Source of the DNA: Yamagishiella unicocca
Taxonomy: Eukaryota; Chlorophyta; Chlorophyceae; Chlamydomonadales; Volvocaceae
Length of the DNA stretch: 64,000 nucleotides
Assembly: GCA_003116995.1 (NCBI GenBank)
Contig: BDSL01000051.1
Span: 372,001-436,000 of the forward strand
Direction of reading: 5' to 3'
Shown: positions 9,897 through 22,016 of the stretch, one piece after another
How positions within the stretch are numbered: position 1 is the first letter of the stretch
How the letters are laid out: each line of letters starts with the position of its first letter
Translations under genes and position numbers: made by a program
The notes under the pieces: generated by a model
What the model saw: the letters and a program-made list of their open reading frames with translations, nothing else
Told to the model about the DNA's origin: nothing
Databases searched by the model: none

Positions 9897-12800
9897 TCAG
9901 CGCCATACGTGGCAGCGGCCACTGCCGGTGGCCGCCACCACCACCGGCAGGGTGGGGTGGCAGGCCGCTCGGCTGGGAATGGCTGTCATTTCGCAGGATA
10001 CGAGCGTGCGCAGCAACTGCGGGGAGGGTTGGTCATGGAACATCAACAGATGACCAGCAACAGGGTTTGTTAGGTGAAACGTCTCAAAAGACGAAACGAG
10101 CTCAGGAACAGGGTACCTGCCATTTCCTGAAACCCAAGCTGGAACCTTGTTGGAGCGGCCCGTCCCGCTGCCACTGCAATCTACCCCAAAGGCCGGTGTT
10201 AACGTAAAATTCATTCTAGCCCCAGCCCTGGCGCAATCGGTCATCGGCTGGCCGCCGCTGTCGCACCTTCCCCGCGACGCTGCCAGCCTTGCCGGGCGCT
10301 AACCCCGCGGCCGCCTCCGGTGAGCCAGGTTCTGACTGAACTGGCACCGCGAATATGTCCAGTCCTCGCCGCATGTTGCCAACCAACACCGCGTCACAAG
10401 CGGCATTCCACACGGCCCTGCGCCAGCGCACGGCGGCCGCAGCGTTTGCCAGGGTGTGATTGTGCTGCACGCTCGTGCTGGCACGGCAGCCTCGCACGAT
10501 CAGCAGCTGTAGGATTGATGGCAATCCCGTCCGTCCCATCCCGCCAGTCAAGCTACAGACCAACTGCGAACCCATCCACGCATGAGGGCGAAGAGGAGGA
10601 CGAGTCGTCGTGCGTGGATGCTCGCTCCTGAGCATCCACGAGAGAGCTGTATGGTCCTCTTGCTGTGCCCTCAGCTCCGCGCGTGGGCAGCACGGGGGAG
10701 AGGCGACGAGCAGCACGGGGGAGAGGCGGACACGACCCACCTGAATGGCGTGATCCAGCGGCCCGTCTGGTTGTTGTGTGGTATGCACAGCGCCTGGGCG
10801 AAGTGGCTGCCAGTGGCTGACGGGTCGGACCAGATGCGGATGGTGTCGTCGTAGGAGGTAGACAGCAGGCGCTGCAGAGAGAGGACGCAGCGGCGGGGAG
10901 GTGGCGCGCAGCGGTGTCTGGACTACGTGGGAGGTCACAACCCTGTAAGGGAACCCAGGCCCCCATACCGGTATGCGGTACAGTGCAGGTGTGGACGACA
11001 TCCACTACGGCGTTTCGAATATATGCCATACATCCCATCTCGACTCCCATCCAGGCTCCGTTTGTTTCGCGGACACATGTGTACAAGCACACACACGCTT
11101 CTCCTATTTTGTTCCTTTCCTGAATTAAACACCTGCTTCAAGGCTAGAGATCACCAAAGAGCCCTAGCATTGCCCGCACCCATCACACCTGGTACCTCCC
11201 GCCCCTCCGCCCTTCCCGTCACTCCACGCCCGTTCCGGATCGCCGCATCCCGACCGCCCCACAAGCCCCACCCTGGAGCCGTCCTCCGCCCAGTAGGCCG
11301 CGTGGCAGCTCTTCGCGTGTCGCAGCAAGCTCAGCGGCTTGATCTTCTGCCCGCCGCGCCCACCACTGCCTCCGCTGCTCGCCGGCCCTGACGACCCCGC
11401 CGCCGCCGCCGCGCTCGTCAGCGTTCGCACATCCCATACGCACACGGTGCCGTCGGAGCAGCTGGTTGCCAGCAGGTGCCCCGAGGAGGAGTCCAGGTGG
11501 AGCGAGTTGATCTTCCTGGGGCGGGGAGGTGTAAGAGGAGACCCGTGGGTCGGTAAAGAAGAGTAAAACCTGGGGTGGGGAGGTTGGGGAGGGCGTGTGC
11601 AGATGTGTGTTTTTCTTGCCGCTAAGCCGTGTGTGTGCGTGCTGTGTGGTGCGGTCTGGTTACGCGGGTGTGGGCCTTACGTTTATGATGCGCTGGGAGA
11701 CGGTGCGGCAGAGACCGGCAGGCCCGCGGCAACACCGGCCTCATCGGTACAGTTCCCGACCGGTTGAAAAACACCCTCTCTGGCAGGCCGTGGTGACACG
11801 ATGTGGGCAATACACTGCGCAGAGAAAGCCTTCGAGGCTACCCCCGCCGCCGCCCACCTGTCGCGAATGTGCAGGCCGCCCACCGGCCCCGCCGCCGCTG
11901 CATCCGCATCCCCGGCCCCCGCCTCTGGCCCCTGCTCGCTCCCGGCCGCCCCCTCATCGCTCCGCCGCAGCCGCCGCTGCTGCCCCGACGACCTCGCCCC
12001 CGACCGTGACGGTGGCGCCCGCAGGTCCACCACGTCTAGATTGCCCAGGGGGTCCCCCAAGAAGGCGGTGCGGCCATCAGGAGCCACGTCCAGGGCGCTG
12101 AACTCAGCGTCCCGTGGGTCACCCGGCGCAGGCAGCTCCAGCCACGTGCCCGCTCCGCCGAGATCCAGCGCCCTGCAGGTGGGCCCCAGGCAGCGCGGAT
12201 GGGCCCGGCGCCGGGGGAAAGGGAGGGTATATATGTGTATGTGGGTGGAGGGTTGGGGGTTGCGGGGCGCTTGCGCCACGGCAACAAAACACGTTGCATT
12301 TTGGAGGCGGTTCACACGCCTTAACCGCAGCAGCCCCTTGCCCCGCGCACCGCACCACAGAGAGCCGTCGTAGGAGGTAGTGATGAGGCGGCAGGGGCCC
12401 ACTGCTGCGTCCCTGCCCAGCCACCGCATGCCGCTGACGTACTCGGAATGCGGCGCAAACATGAGCACCCCTGCAGTAGGGGGTCAGCACGGCGGCGGGA
12501 TAGGATGTGGTGTGGATTGGCAAGACGCGAGGAAAGGTGGGCGCCTGGGAAGGTGTGGGTGGGTGGGGAGGGGGCATAAATGCGGGCTTCGGGCCCTCAC
12601 CGTCCGTGTCGGCCGCCGGCCCTCCCTCCTTCACGTCCACGTCCCATAGCGACACCCTGCCGGACTTGTCCGCGACCGCCATCAGCAGCCGCTCTGAACC
12701 AGGTAGCCAGGCCATGTGGGTCACAGCATCCTTGGTGACCTGGGTCAGGATTTTAGGGTGCGACACATTCCATGTAAGTTTGGGTGCTGGTTGCGGGCCG

Positions 12801-14825
12801 GATGAGGAACAAAAGAGCTGGCAAGACAATCCTGATGATCGACAATGAAGAATGCCGTTCAGCGCATCCTCATCCCACAACACGCCCTCCGTCTCCCCAG
12901 CCCGCCCCAGTCTCTCTCCGCCGCCGCCGCCGCACTTTGGCGACGTCGCGATCTGCCAAGCTCAGACGCGCCAGCACCTCCCCGCCTGTGCCACCACGGC
13001 CACCACCAGCGGCCCCAGCACCAGCGGCCCCAGCACTAGCGCCACTGCCGGCGCTGACATCAGCGCCGGATCGCTGCCTGCGGCTAGCCCGGCCGCCGTC
13101 GGCCGCTTCCGCCGCCGCTGGAGACGCCGCCGCCGCAGGCGACGACGACGCATCTCGAGCTGCGGCCTTGAGAGCAGTAAGGAAGGCGGCGTCACTCGCC
13201 TCGTCGCCGTTTTCGCTCCGAAACGGCAGCTCGCCTGCAATTGCGGTAGCATCGGCAATCAGATGGCCTCATCTACTGCGCACCGTGACCAAGGGCAACC
13301 TCCACCCATCTTTCTTTCCCCCTGTGGTTACACCATTCTACAGCTAATGTCTCCAGCTAATTCTTTATTTTCCCTGTTGCCAGCTCACCGGCTCCCTCGC
13401 TATCTTTCGCACCTTTGGGATGCCTAGCCTTCTCCCCGTCCGGCTCGCCAGCCGGCCGCCCCCTCGCCGCCTCCACCGCCTGCCGCCCCGCCACCAGCTG
13501 CACCCCCGCGGAGGTCTCGTGATCGATCCCCGCAGCCAGCGCACGGTCCGCTTCCACGCCGCGCTGGCGCAGGGAGACGCGGCGCGGCGGGGGCGGCTCC
13601 TGGGACCCCTCGCGGCTCCTTCGGGCATGGCGCGTGTGCGGCCCGTGGGTCATCAGGGACGGGGAGGGACGACGGGCACGGGATGAAATGCACTGGGTCG
13701 CTGCGCTTCCAGCCCGACCCAGGCTCCCCATCTCCCACCATTTCCGCTCCCCGCCCTCACCAGCCGCCGCACCCACCTTTTAGCGCCCACTCCGCGCTGG
13801 CTGGGCTGGCGATGGGCCTGGGCCGCGCCGCCGCCATGGGCTGTCTCGCTAGTCGCCGCCGCCAGCCCCGACACCAGACGCGGCAAGTGGAGCGCCATGA
13901 GCTTGCGGCGGTTGCGCTCCATGATTTCTGCTCGCTCGCGGTCCAGGTCGCGCTCGGAGTCGCTGCCGGCAGGCTGGGCAGCGGCGCCGGCATCGCCCTC
14001 CATCTGTGCTACGGCCCCCAGCGGCACCTGCACCTGCGCTCCCGCCTTCATCCCGCCCTTTCCTGTGCCGGCTTTAACTCCAGCCTGTTTAGAGCCACGG
14101 GCGCCGCGCCGAGGCAGCGGCGGCCGAGCCGCCCCTGCCGCCTCCGCAGAAGCTCCGGCGCCGTCAGCTTCCGCAGCCGCCGCCGCGGCCGCCACCACCG
14201 GTGGTGCTTCTGTTTGCCGCAGCGTCCGTTGCCGCTTCGACCGCCTGGCTTCCTCCCCCTCCAGAACCACACTGGCGTCAACCACGACAGCGCCTCTGCC
14301 GCCGGAGGCGGCGGCGCCGTCGTTCCCGTCAGCGGCACCGCCGCCGGCCGTCGCCGCGGCCCGCGTTACCGCAGCCTCCAGCGCCACCTGCGCCTGCTCG
14401 CGCTGCCGCTCCGGCAGTCCTCGCAAGCCCCGCATCGTTGCGATGGCGGAGGCCGCGTCCTCCCGGCCAACTGCTTGTAGCACTGGGTGAAGCAGCTCCG
14501 CGCCCGCTGCTAGAGCCAGCACAACCTGGCCTCCGCCGGGCCCCGCGGCCGGCAGTAGCAGTACCACGTCTTCTGGCTGTAGCGTCGAGCCCGTGAACGC
14601 ACACAGACGCTGGCCCCCACCGCTGCTACTGCCGCCGCGCGAGGATGGGCCACCATTGGCTGGGACATCCCTAGCTAGGGCGACTGTGACTGCCCTGAGC
14701 AGGGCGTGCGGCTCCTGGCGGGATGGCCGCGGAGGGGGAGGGGGTCGTGTGGTTGGCATGCGCGGATGTGGGTGGTGTGGCAGCGGTGTGGGTGGTGGTG
14801 CCGCTGGGGTGGCCAGACGAGACAT
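9897..14825 (-). CDS. WDR76: WDR76/Cmr1-like WD40-repeat protein
   Basis: Ten exons on the - strand: 13777-14825, 13413-about 13618, 12936-13234, 12601-12739, 12356-12470, 11858-12172, 11515-11272, 10871-10741, 10417-10267 and 10016-9897. Phases agree at every internal junction and sum to 923 codons. The first half is a disordered Ala-rich region with a conserved patch (AEIMERNRRKLMALHLPRLV) and RRVSLRQRG. The second half is the propeller: VTHMAWLPGSERLL, GRVSLWDVD, LITTSYDGSLW, LLATSCSDGTVCVWDVR, RLLSTSYDDTIRIW, then the family signature HNNQTGRWITPFRAVW and the closing MTAIPSRAACHP. Family members (yeast Cmr1, human WDR76) act in the nucleus with DNA-damage and protein-quality-control sites. 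Uncertain points are the start (ATG 14825 or 14759, or an upstream exon, since a good acceptor ends at 14715) and the exon-2 acceptor (13618 or 13599). Confidence 0.9.
9951..10190 (-). repeat. parent copy of the 240-base segment duplicated at 6140-6379
   Basis: The segment covers 66 bases of the last WDR76 exon and the adjoining 174 bases of the last intron. Its end points fall inside exon and intron, so the duplication was not of a whole transcript or exon. No terminal repeats or target-site duplication were seen at either copy. Confidence 0.9.
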
Positions 14826-15767
14826 TGATGTGATGGTGGGTGCCTTGATTATCTGCCCCGCGTTAGTAAGCCAGTGCAGCGGGCGGGCCACTTGTACATG
14901 GAGGGGAAGACGCGTCAGCTGCTACGTGCGGTGTTGGCCGCTGAGGCGGCAAGATGAGGTTGCGAAGGGTGCGGAGTCCATATCCGATGGCGGAGTTGCG
15001 GGACGATGCGACGGCGTGAAGCTTCGTCCTTACGGCACAGTGCGCAGGTGACGACAGAAACAATCCATGGTGGAGCGCCAGGCGCTGGCAATGTCAGCGC
15101 TTACGTGGTGGGCCAACGTTGTGGCTGCCGTGGCGCTGCGCTGTCCACCGCCACCACACGTTGTAAGGACGCGCACGGCGTCCGTGCCTGCTTGCATCGG
15201 TGCGCCTGACGTTGCGCAAGTAGCGGCAGTGCTGATTCGCTCGCAATTGAGCTTTAGAAGTGCCATCACCGCTTACAATTGCGCGCCAACTGTGTTACGA
15301 ATCCCGCCTAGGTCACCAGGATTTGAAGCCAAAATCTGCGACGTATAATCAGATAAGTCGACTACCGGTAAGTGTGAAGGAGGTAGGACACAACTGGCGA
15401 GCACGACGGTTCGTCATTGAATACTGACTGGGCGACATCGGGCACAGGCGTAATTACATTCAGCGTATGTACAAACATACATACAACAATATGTATCGTA
15501 CTTTCTAATTGACTTGGCTTGGATACCGGTAGTGCTTTGGTCTGTTGAAGCTTTGGTTGGGGTTGACCTGGTTCGGTTCGTACCGTTGTTTCGTATCATG
15601 TCATGTTGCGAGGGCAGCAAGTTGCACTCATTTCGGTAGCAAAACAGACACAGCACCGTTAATCACTTTGTGTATCAGCTTGTTGGTGTCAAAAGCGTCA
15701 AGCCCACAGCCGTCGTCGCTGTAGATGCCTACTTGCCAACCAGATGTCATAGAGACCATTTTATGCA
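14826..15767. other. divergent intergenic region
   Basis: Separates the - strand WDR76 gene from the + strand four-transmembrane gene, so it probably holds both promoters and possibly a short 5' exon of WDR76. From about 15,340 rightwards the composition shifts to AT-richer DNA with short repeats such as the TACATACATACAACAATATG stretch near 15,475. No TATA element or other site can be asserted. Confidence 0.35.
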
Positions 15768-18704
15768 ATGGCGAGCATCACCCGCGATAGGTTTGACTTG
15801 CAAGCCGAAGCGTCGATGCCCGAACTCTTTTCCAGCTGTCGCTTCACCTGCTCCACTCCGTGCCGTGCGCTGCAGAGGCTGTTTGTACTATGTTCCATGG
15901 ATTGCTACAATCTGCGCCTGCTTCGGGATTGCGAGTCTTGGAGTATGGTACGTCGACATGCAGGGAGCTGCCAGCAGCTCGGAAACCCTGGATTCTCACC
16001 TTTTTACCCCCTCCGTCGACAGGGCAAATTATACGAAAAGATGCAAGGATATGACCTTCGACGCGTTGGGTGAATTGGACGTTGACGCTAGAAACCTGGA
16101 CCGTATCACTCCAGCGTTGATAGCCACAGCTGCATCTTATCTTGCAATGATCCTTCTTATTTTTGTCTTTAGCCTGTGGAGATCATTTATTGAAGCGGCC
16201 CACGATGCCACTGGTGAGTGACGCCTCGATTTCAACGCACGGTAAGCATTAAGGGCTGAAGCTCAGCAAAGATGGCGTCAGCGGCGGCCAATGGTTGGCT
16301 CCCGCTAGGTTTTACACAAGGCCGGGAAGTCCCTCGGCAAAACCCGTACGGACCGCTGCCGTGCACCATGGCAAAAAGCGCTTATGGGCAGCACTACGCG
16401 CGCTTGTTCGTTGGTTGCCCTGCACACTCGCCCTGTAGACTGACCGCTGAGGCGGGCCGTTTCCGTTATTACGGTTGGGCGCTGAACCGCCCAACTGGAG
16501 AACGACGGTGTTCCGCTGGACCCCAGAGGCCATGAGAGGACATAAACTTCACAGGCCATGCCGCTCCGGAACCTTATTTCTGTCTCACTCAGGGTTTACG
16601 GTCCTCATCCGACAGGCATCCCCGCCCGCGGCGCGGTGGCCTTCATGGTGCTCTGCTTTCTGTTGAACTCCGCATGGTACCTCATGGTGTTGTGGTTGGT
16701 GCTTTTGCTAATGGGTGAGCGGCGCGCAGAGATGGGAACAGTGTCGCAGTAATACAGATAGGGGCGAGGCGGACGATGCATGCTGCTCCGCCTGCTCATC
16801 CAACTTGGGAGCTGTACGGCCTGTCCTGTCCGGCAAGCTGTGCCTGCGTGCCCTGCCCATGCCGTCCCACAATCCCTGTCCCGCTCTCCACCCCCCCACG
16901 CCGTCGTGACCCAAGTCGGTAACACCCTTTCCCACCCCCGAGAATTACCCGGGCATGCCCCGCGGAGTCCTGCCCTGGTCCCTACTCATACCATCTGTCA
17001 TGGCCGGCATCGCGGCATCGCCAGGGGTCCGACGCACCACGTGCCAATTGTCACCCCCTACTAGTCAAGCGGATTCTGCCTTACAATGCATGCCATTGAC
17101 CCGCCCGGCCCGGACACACCCGCACTTGCGTTACCGCTAGTACCCTCTTCCTCACCCGCTTGGAATCCGAATCCACAGGCCTTTGCCTCCAACCCTGCCC
17201 CGTGGACCGTGTCCCCTGCCCCCTCTCACAGCCAACACCATTTGGTCATCGACGCTGTATGTGGTGAGGGGTTCTATCATGCAGGCGCAGGCTGACATCC
17301 TCCTGTACGGCCCGGCCACCTGGCTGCCCAGCCGCCAGGAGCCCTGCCCCGGCCAGTGCCTGGACCTCACCACCTTCGTGTTCATCACCTCGGAAGTCAA
17401 GGTGCAGCGGGGGGGCGCGAGCGTCCAGGGAGGGAGGGTGTGAAAGGAAACCCTGGGCAGAAGGGGAGGGTATAATGCGACTGCGCCAAAGGGGAAGAGG
17501 CATTGCGCCTGGTCCAGACGGAGTACCGCACCTCTGTCACCGATGCCGCTGCGGCTGCTGGCCCAGCATAACATCGCCGTGACCCGCAGCAAGGGGGAAA
17601 GGGATGTCCTGATGGACTGATGGGCGGGGCGGGCAGAGAAATCGATGATGGCACCAGTCTAACGGGTTGCGTTGTGCTCAGCGAGGGGGGTGAGCCGGAG
17701 GGCTGCACCTGCAATCTGCTTGGCCTTGGCGGGCGCCCCTTGGGGCTGTGCTGCGCCCCACACAGGGCCCGTCAGGTCCTCGGGGAGCAGCCAGTCATGT
17801 TGGGGGCTGCCGGTCGCACGCCGCCCGGCGACCCACCGACCCGCCCTGGCCTCACGCCGCACTGGCCGGGGAACCTGACCTGACGCCATTGGCGCCCAGC
17901 AGCGGCCGCGGACGCGCGCGCGATGGATTGCCACTGCTGTGTTGCAACGGAGCCGCGCGCGCGTGTCGCCCACTCCGACCCCCGGCCGCCCAGTGCACCC
18001 GGACACGATCCCGGCCGCGCCGCCACCTGCCCGCCGCCGGCGCTGCTCCTGCTTCTGCAGGATGCATGCGTATGCGACTCAGCTGCACTCGAAGTCGTGC
18101 AGAAGTCTTTCGACGAGGTTTACGACCTTTTCATCGCCGTCCTGGTCGGCAACTCCGTCATGCTGATATCGGCAATTTGCCTGCTCATGAACTATGCCTG
18201 TCAGGTACGCGCTTGGGCCGCCATGCGCTCAGTGGCAGCCGGAGCACTGTGGGTTTGGGCTGGGGCGCCGACATTGTTTCACTTGTTTTTACTAACTTTG
18301 CATTAGGGCTGGATACAAGTTCCTTTCTTGTTCGGGCAGCGGCGTTGGCCTGCCGTGGGGGCCCGTCCGTCCCACACGGCTGCACCATGGCGCCCACACG
18401 ACTGCACCATGGCTGGCATTCCCGACGCAGTCCCAGCCCACTACGCACAAGGCCGTGCAGGCCGAGGGGTGGTTCCCCCACACGGACTGGTTGCTTCCCG
18501 CACGGGCTGGTTGCCTCACACACGGAATGGTGGTTTCACACACGGAATGGCGGCTGAACCATACGGAGCGTCCTGGTCACTTCCATGCAATCCCTTTCCC
18601 CTGACGGCGCCCCCTTCCCCCATGCCCCAACGCAGTTCTCCCATACCAAGCGCGAGCGGGAGCTGTTGATGCGAGCGGGCTCAAAGGCGTACAGCGGGAT
18701 ATGA
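15768..18704 (+). CDS. four-transmembrane protein with tetraspanin-like topology
   Basis: Six exons with consistent phases: 15768-15790, 15876-16213, 16616-16714, 17232-17401, 18061-18204 and 18636-18704 (280 residues). The short first exon uses a weak GTTTGA donor and is least certain. TM1 is about residues 12-31 (YVPWIATICACFGIASLGVW), followed by a loop of about 55 residues. TM2 ends in MILLIFVFSLW, and a short turn leads to TM3 (AVAFMVLCFLLNSAWYLMVL). A second loop of about 80 residues carries cysteines (PCPGQCLDL and DACVCD). TM4 is LFIAVLVGNSVMLISAICLL, with a basic tail (FSHTKRERELLM). Small loop, tight TM2-TM3 turn and a Cys-containing large loop before TM4 is the tetraspanin plan. 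The CCG motif is missing, so the family is inferred from topology only. A TGTAA polyadenylation signal lies about 260 bases after the stop. Intron 5 contains imprecise tandem copies of a CACACGGAATGG motif (about 18,470-18,555). Confidence 0.6.
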
Positions 18705-19705
18705 ATGTCATGGGAGGTAACGTGGAGTCGAATGAGGACTTAAGGGGAATAAAAGCCGGCGGATGGTGCGCTTACGTCAGGGACGGGGAGCGCGTCGGGG
18801 CGTACCCTCCTGGGCGCACTATGTACATACCACATCTCTGCATGTGACTGATCGGCGCGGTCTGCACCTATCGCCTGCCGAAATACCAACAACCTGCTGG
18901 GGATTGCAACAATGACACAGCAGACCAGCATTCGCAGCGCTTGCTGCCAGTGGACGCGATTATGTAACTGCTATTGGTATCTGCGCCAGGCGTGACGGCA
19001 TGAATCGTAGAGAATTTAGACCTCAACCGCAAGAAGGCACGGGCCAACCCAGCAACTGAGGCAGAGTTGATGGTCAGATCGTAGGCGTGACAGACAATTT
19101 TGGTAAGCCATGGACCCTCACATCTGCCGAGCATCTTGACTGGGCGTCTTGTTTGGGCATTTTGGTTGGGGTCTTCCAGCAGCCAAAATCATGCCCCCAA
19201 GGAAATGTAAGGTTGTGCCTAACCCCGCGTTTGTTAGCTTCCATTCGCACAAGCCACAAAGCCTTAGACCGTGCGTCGTTCTTGTTTCTGGATTCAGATC
19301 GGACTTCTTCACCACGCACCCCGTAACAGCCTTTCTGACCATTCTGACCCAGCGGAGCGCCACCTCGTGGTCCTTGTTGCTGTTCAGCTCCTTGTATGAG
19401 AACCTTGATTTATTCTGAAATGAAGGCTGCTGTGCCTATTACGAAGCGGGTGCGACGGCGTGCGGGTGCGTGCCAGGCACCGCCGGACCGTGGGTCACGA
19501 ACTCGCGGCGACCCACAGCGCTATTCATAAAAAGCGCACGAAAATGATAAATAACTAGCATTTGTGCATGTGCCCAAGATATACCGTTTATGCTGCAATA
19601 CAATGATCATGCCCCAAGTGCGAGATCAACTTATTACGTAGGGGGATGGGATGCGGTTAGATTTATACATCCTTCTTGTTCGTAAGTTCACATATACTAA
19701 CAAAA
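18705..19705. other. 3' flank and intergenic region
   Basis: Holds the likely polyadenylation signal TGTAA at about 18,965 for the preceding gene and the upstream region of the rhodanese gene. No further coding chain was seen. Confidence 0.4.
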
Positions 19706-22016
19706 ATGCTTGCCGCACGGGTTGGTAGCAATGTGCCCACACGGCGCGCGGGGCCCGCTCGGTGCCCTGCTCGCTCAGCGGTCGTGGTTCGCGCCCAGGT
19801 CAAGGAGATGCCCCGCTGGCCTGTAGTTTTTAGGACTTTGACTGATGCCAAGGTCGAGACCATCTCGCCACAGGAGGCTAAGGCCCGCATCGACAGCGGT
19901 GGGTTAGGTTTCCAATCAGTCGCGCTTACCACCTGCAGACGTAGGACGTGCAAACAATGATATCAGATACAACATCTGAAGCACGTAGATCGCTGCCTCT
20001 CGCATGATTTGGGACAGCGCGATCTTAGCTTGCGTATCTGTCGCGAAACGCACTGACCGGGTGGGCTTGACCCAAAGCCGTCGATCTACAAGTCAACAAT
20101 GACATCCAGTACAGCATACGATATACCCATAATGTTACATCCAGCGTTGGCACACGCGCAACACCCATTCGAGTTCCGCCGAGCATGTAAACGCGCCGTC
20201 GCCGGGCTCGCCCATTGATTTTCCGTGCGGCTTCTTTCCTGATGCCAGGAACTTGGATCCTGGCTGATGTGCGCCTGAGAGAGCAGTTCGAGACGGCTCA
20301 CCCGGAGGGCGCTGTGTCTGTGCCGATGTATGAGGTGGGTCCACAGTGCGGCAGCTAATTGTAGTACCGGCATGAGTGGATGTCGGCCTAATTGCGACCT
20401 AGGCACCTATCCGGGGCCAGAGCAGGCGCCGACGTTGCTGTGGGGCACGAAGGGGCGGTGGGGCACCAGAAGGGGGGGCGTCACCGGGGGATGGCCACTA
20501 GGCGGAAGGGGGCACCAGGCTCTGTGTATTGTGAGGCGAATAAAAACACCTGTTGGCACCGCCGCCCACCCCGTCTCGCGTCGCTTCCATTGACCAATCC
20601 CCTGGTCCCCACTCCCACCTCCCTGGCACCGCCAAACCCTCCGCAGACCATCAACATGGCCGGAGCCGACCTGCGGAAGATGCTCAAGGCCATCATGTAC
20701 AAGTACGTGGCGGGATCTTTGCTGCCGCGTCTTGCTCTCCTCACGCCATGAAAAACAGCGGCGCTGCGCGGGGCAGGGCGAGACGGCTGCTCTCCTCACG
20801 CCATGAAAAACAGCGGCGCTGCGCGGGGCAGGGCGAGACGGCTGCTCTCCTCACGCCATGAAAAACAGCGGCGCTGCGCGGGGCAGGGCGAGACGGCATG
20901 CACCTACACTTAGCTTGCGTGTGTCGCGTACCTGACAATCCCAACGGATCGGACTGCTCCACATCGTTATCTAGACGCTCACCCCAGACCAGCCATCTGG
21001 GGGAACACTTCCACATCGGCCCGCCGGCCACGCTGCCATCACGCCTCACCTATCCTGTCCTCTCAGCTCCCATTCCACTCCGGCCGGCCCCACGCCGCTC
21101 CCGTTGCCTCCCCTGTCGCCGCCCCTCCCTCCCCTCCCCTTCCCCCGCTCCTCTCAGGTCCAACGGCGTCAACCCCGTGGACCTTAACCCTGTCTTTGCG
21201 GAGAACGTGAAGGCGGCGGTGGCGGCTGCGGGCGGCACCAAGGTGCGGGGAGTCATCACTTGCTGCGAGGCGGGCGGCACCCTGAAGCCCACGACCAACT
21301 TCCCCGAGGGCAAGCCTAGCCGCTCGCTACAAGCCGCGTACTTCATCAAGACGGAGGGCCTGGCGCCGCAGGTGGCGCACCTGGGTGAGCGCCTCGTGGG
21401 CCGCGGAGGGATGACTGCGACACGCCAACCGCCAACTGACCCTGGTCCCTTTTTCCAACCGAATCTTCGACCGAACCCTCAGAGCGCGGCGTGTTTGGGT
21501 GGTACCAGGCGGAGCTGCCCATCGACGGCGAGTACAAGCCGGAGGTTGGCCGCACGCCGATGGTAGGCCGGGGGTGGAGATGCGAAGGGCGAGGAGGCGG
21601 GGCCCTCTTGATCAAAAACGAGAAATCGCAGGGGTGGCGGGGAAACAGGGTGCAGTTTCCCTTGGGTATGCGGCGCCCCCGCAGTGTCCGGGGTCAGGCC
21701 GAACCCATGACGTGGCAAACCCACCGGCGACTCCCTCGCTCTGTTGGTGAACCCCAACAGGCCGCAGCGGAGCCCACCCTGCAGCGGCTCAACCAGGAGG
21801 TCGGCTATGAGATGCGCCCAGAGGTGAGAGAGGCCTCCCGGGACGAGGGGACTTGGTGTGGCGGTGGTGATGGGCGGCTGGGGTTGGGAGTGGCCCCCCT
21901 GGCGGGAAGGGATTGGGGACCGGCTGCAAGGAAAGGCCCCCCGTTCAGACTGTGCCCACATGACGTGCCCTCAGGACAAGCCGGTTGAGGCCGCCAAGAA
22001 GACCTGGCCTTGGTAG
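19706..22016 (+). CDS. STR14: plastid rhodanese-domain protein, STR14-like
   Basis: Seven exons: 19706-19898, 20249-20334, 20647-20702, 21158-21384, 21483-21562, 21761-21823 and 21975-22016. All phases match and the model gives 248 residues. The start MLAARVGSNV opens an Arg/Ala-rich plastid transit peptide, probably cut near VVVRA|Q (residue 30). The rhodanese fold follows: VETISPQEAKARI, ILADVRLREQFETAHPEGAV with SVPMYE, then the active-site strand VITCCEAGGTLKPT with candidate nucleophile Cys148, NFPEGKPSRSLQAAYFIK, and HLERGVFGWYQAELP. The GT(L/M)KPT..(F/L)PEG..SRSL block is what separates the plant STR14 group from other rhodaneses. A short acidic C-terminus ends in KKTWPW. Rhodaneses of this type are plastid proteins of unsettled substrate; sulfurtransferase activity is plausible because the Cys is present, but it is not shown. 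Intron 3 holds a 55-base tandem triplication. Confidence 0.92.
20731..20895. repeat. 55-base tandem repeat, three near-perfect copies
   Basis: Units start at 20731, 20786 and 20841. They are identical apart from a difference at the extreme left end of the first copy. The array lies wholly inside intron 3 of the rhodanese gene and begins 28 bases after its donor. Unit length, absence of spacers and only three copies argue against a CRISPR. It looks like a recent slippage or unequal-exchange event. Confidence 0.95.

Noticed and set aside
12340..12356. GC-AG intron in WDR76 (AAG|GCGTGT donor)
   Set aside because: A canonical GTGCGG donor at 12355 keeps the same phase and gives a better propeller strand (SYDGSLWALDL).
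13683..14490. + strand open frames of 197-265 codons
   Set aside because: Antisense to the first long exon of WDR76, which contains family-specific sequence.
15300..15365. tRNA-like sequence with TTCAAATCC on the - strand
   Set aside because: Acceptor ends do not pair and no seven-base anticodon loop can be formed.
17517..17577. Protein-like segment TEYRTSVTDAAAAAGPA as an extra exon of the four-TM gene
   Set aside because: It runs into TAA before any usable donor, while direct splicing of 17401 to 18061 is phase-perfect and gives a complete protein. It could be an alternative 3' end.
20731..20895. CRISPR-like array
   Set aside because: Copies are directly abutting with no variable spacers, only three units, in an intron of a eukaryotic gene.
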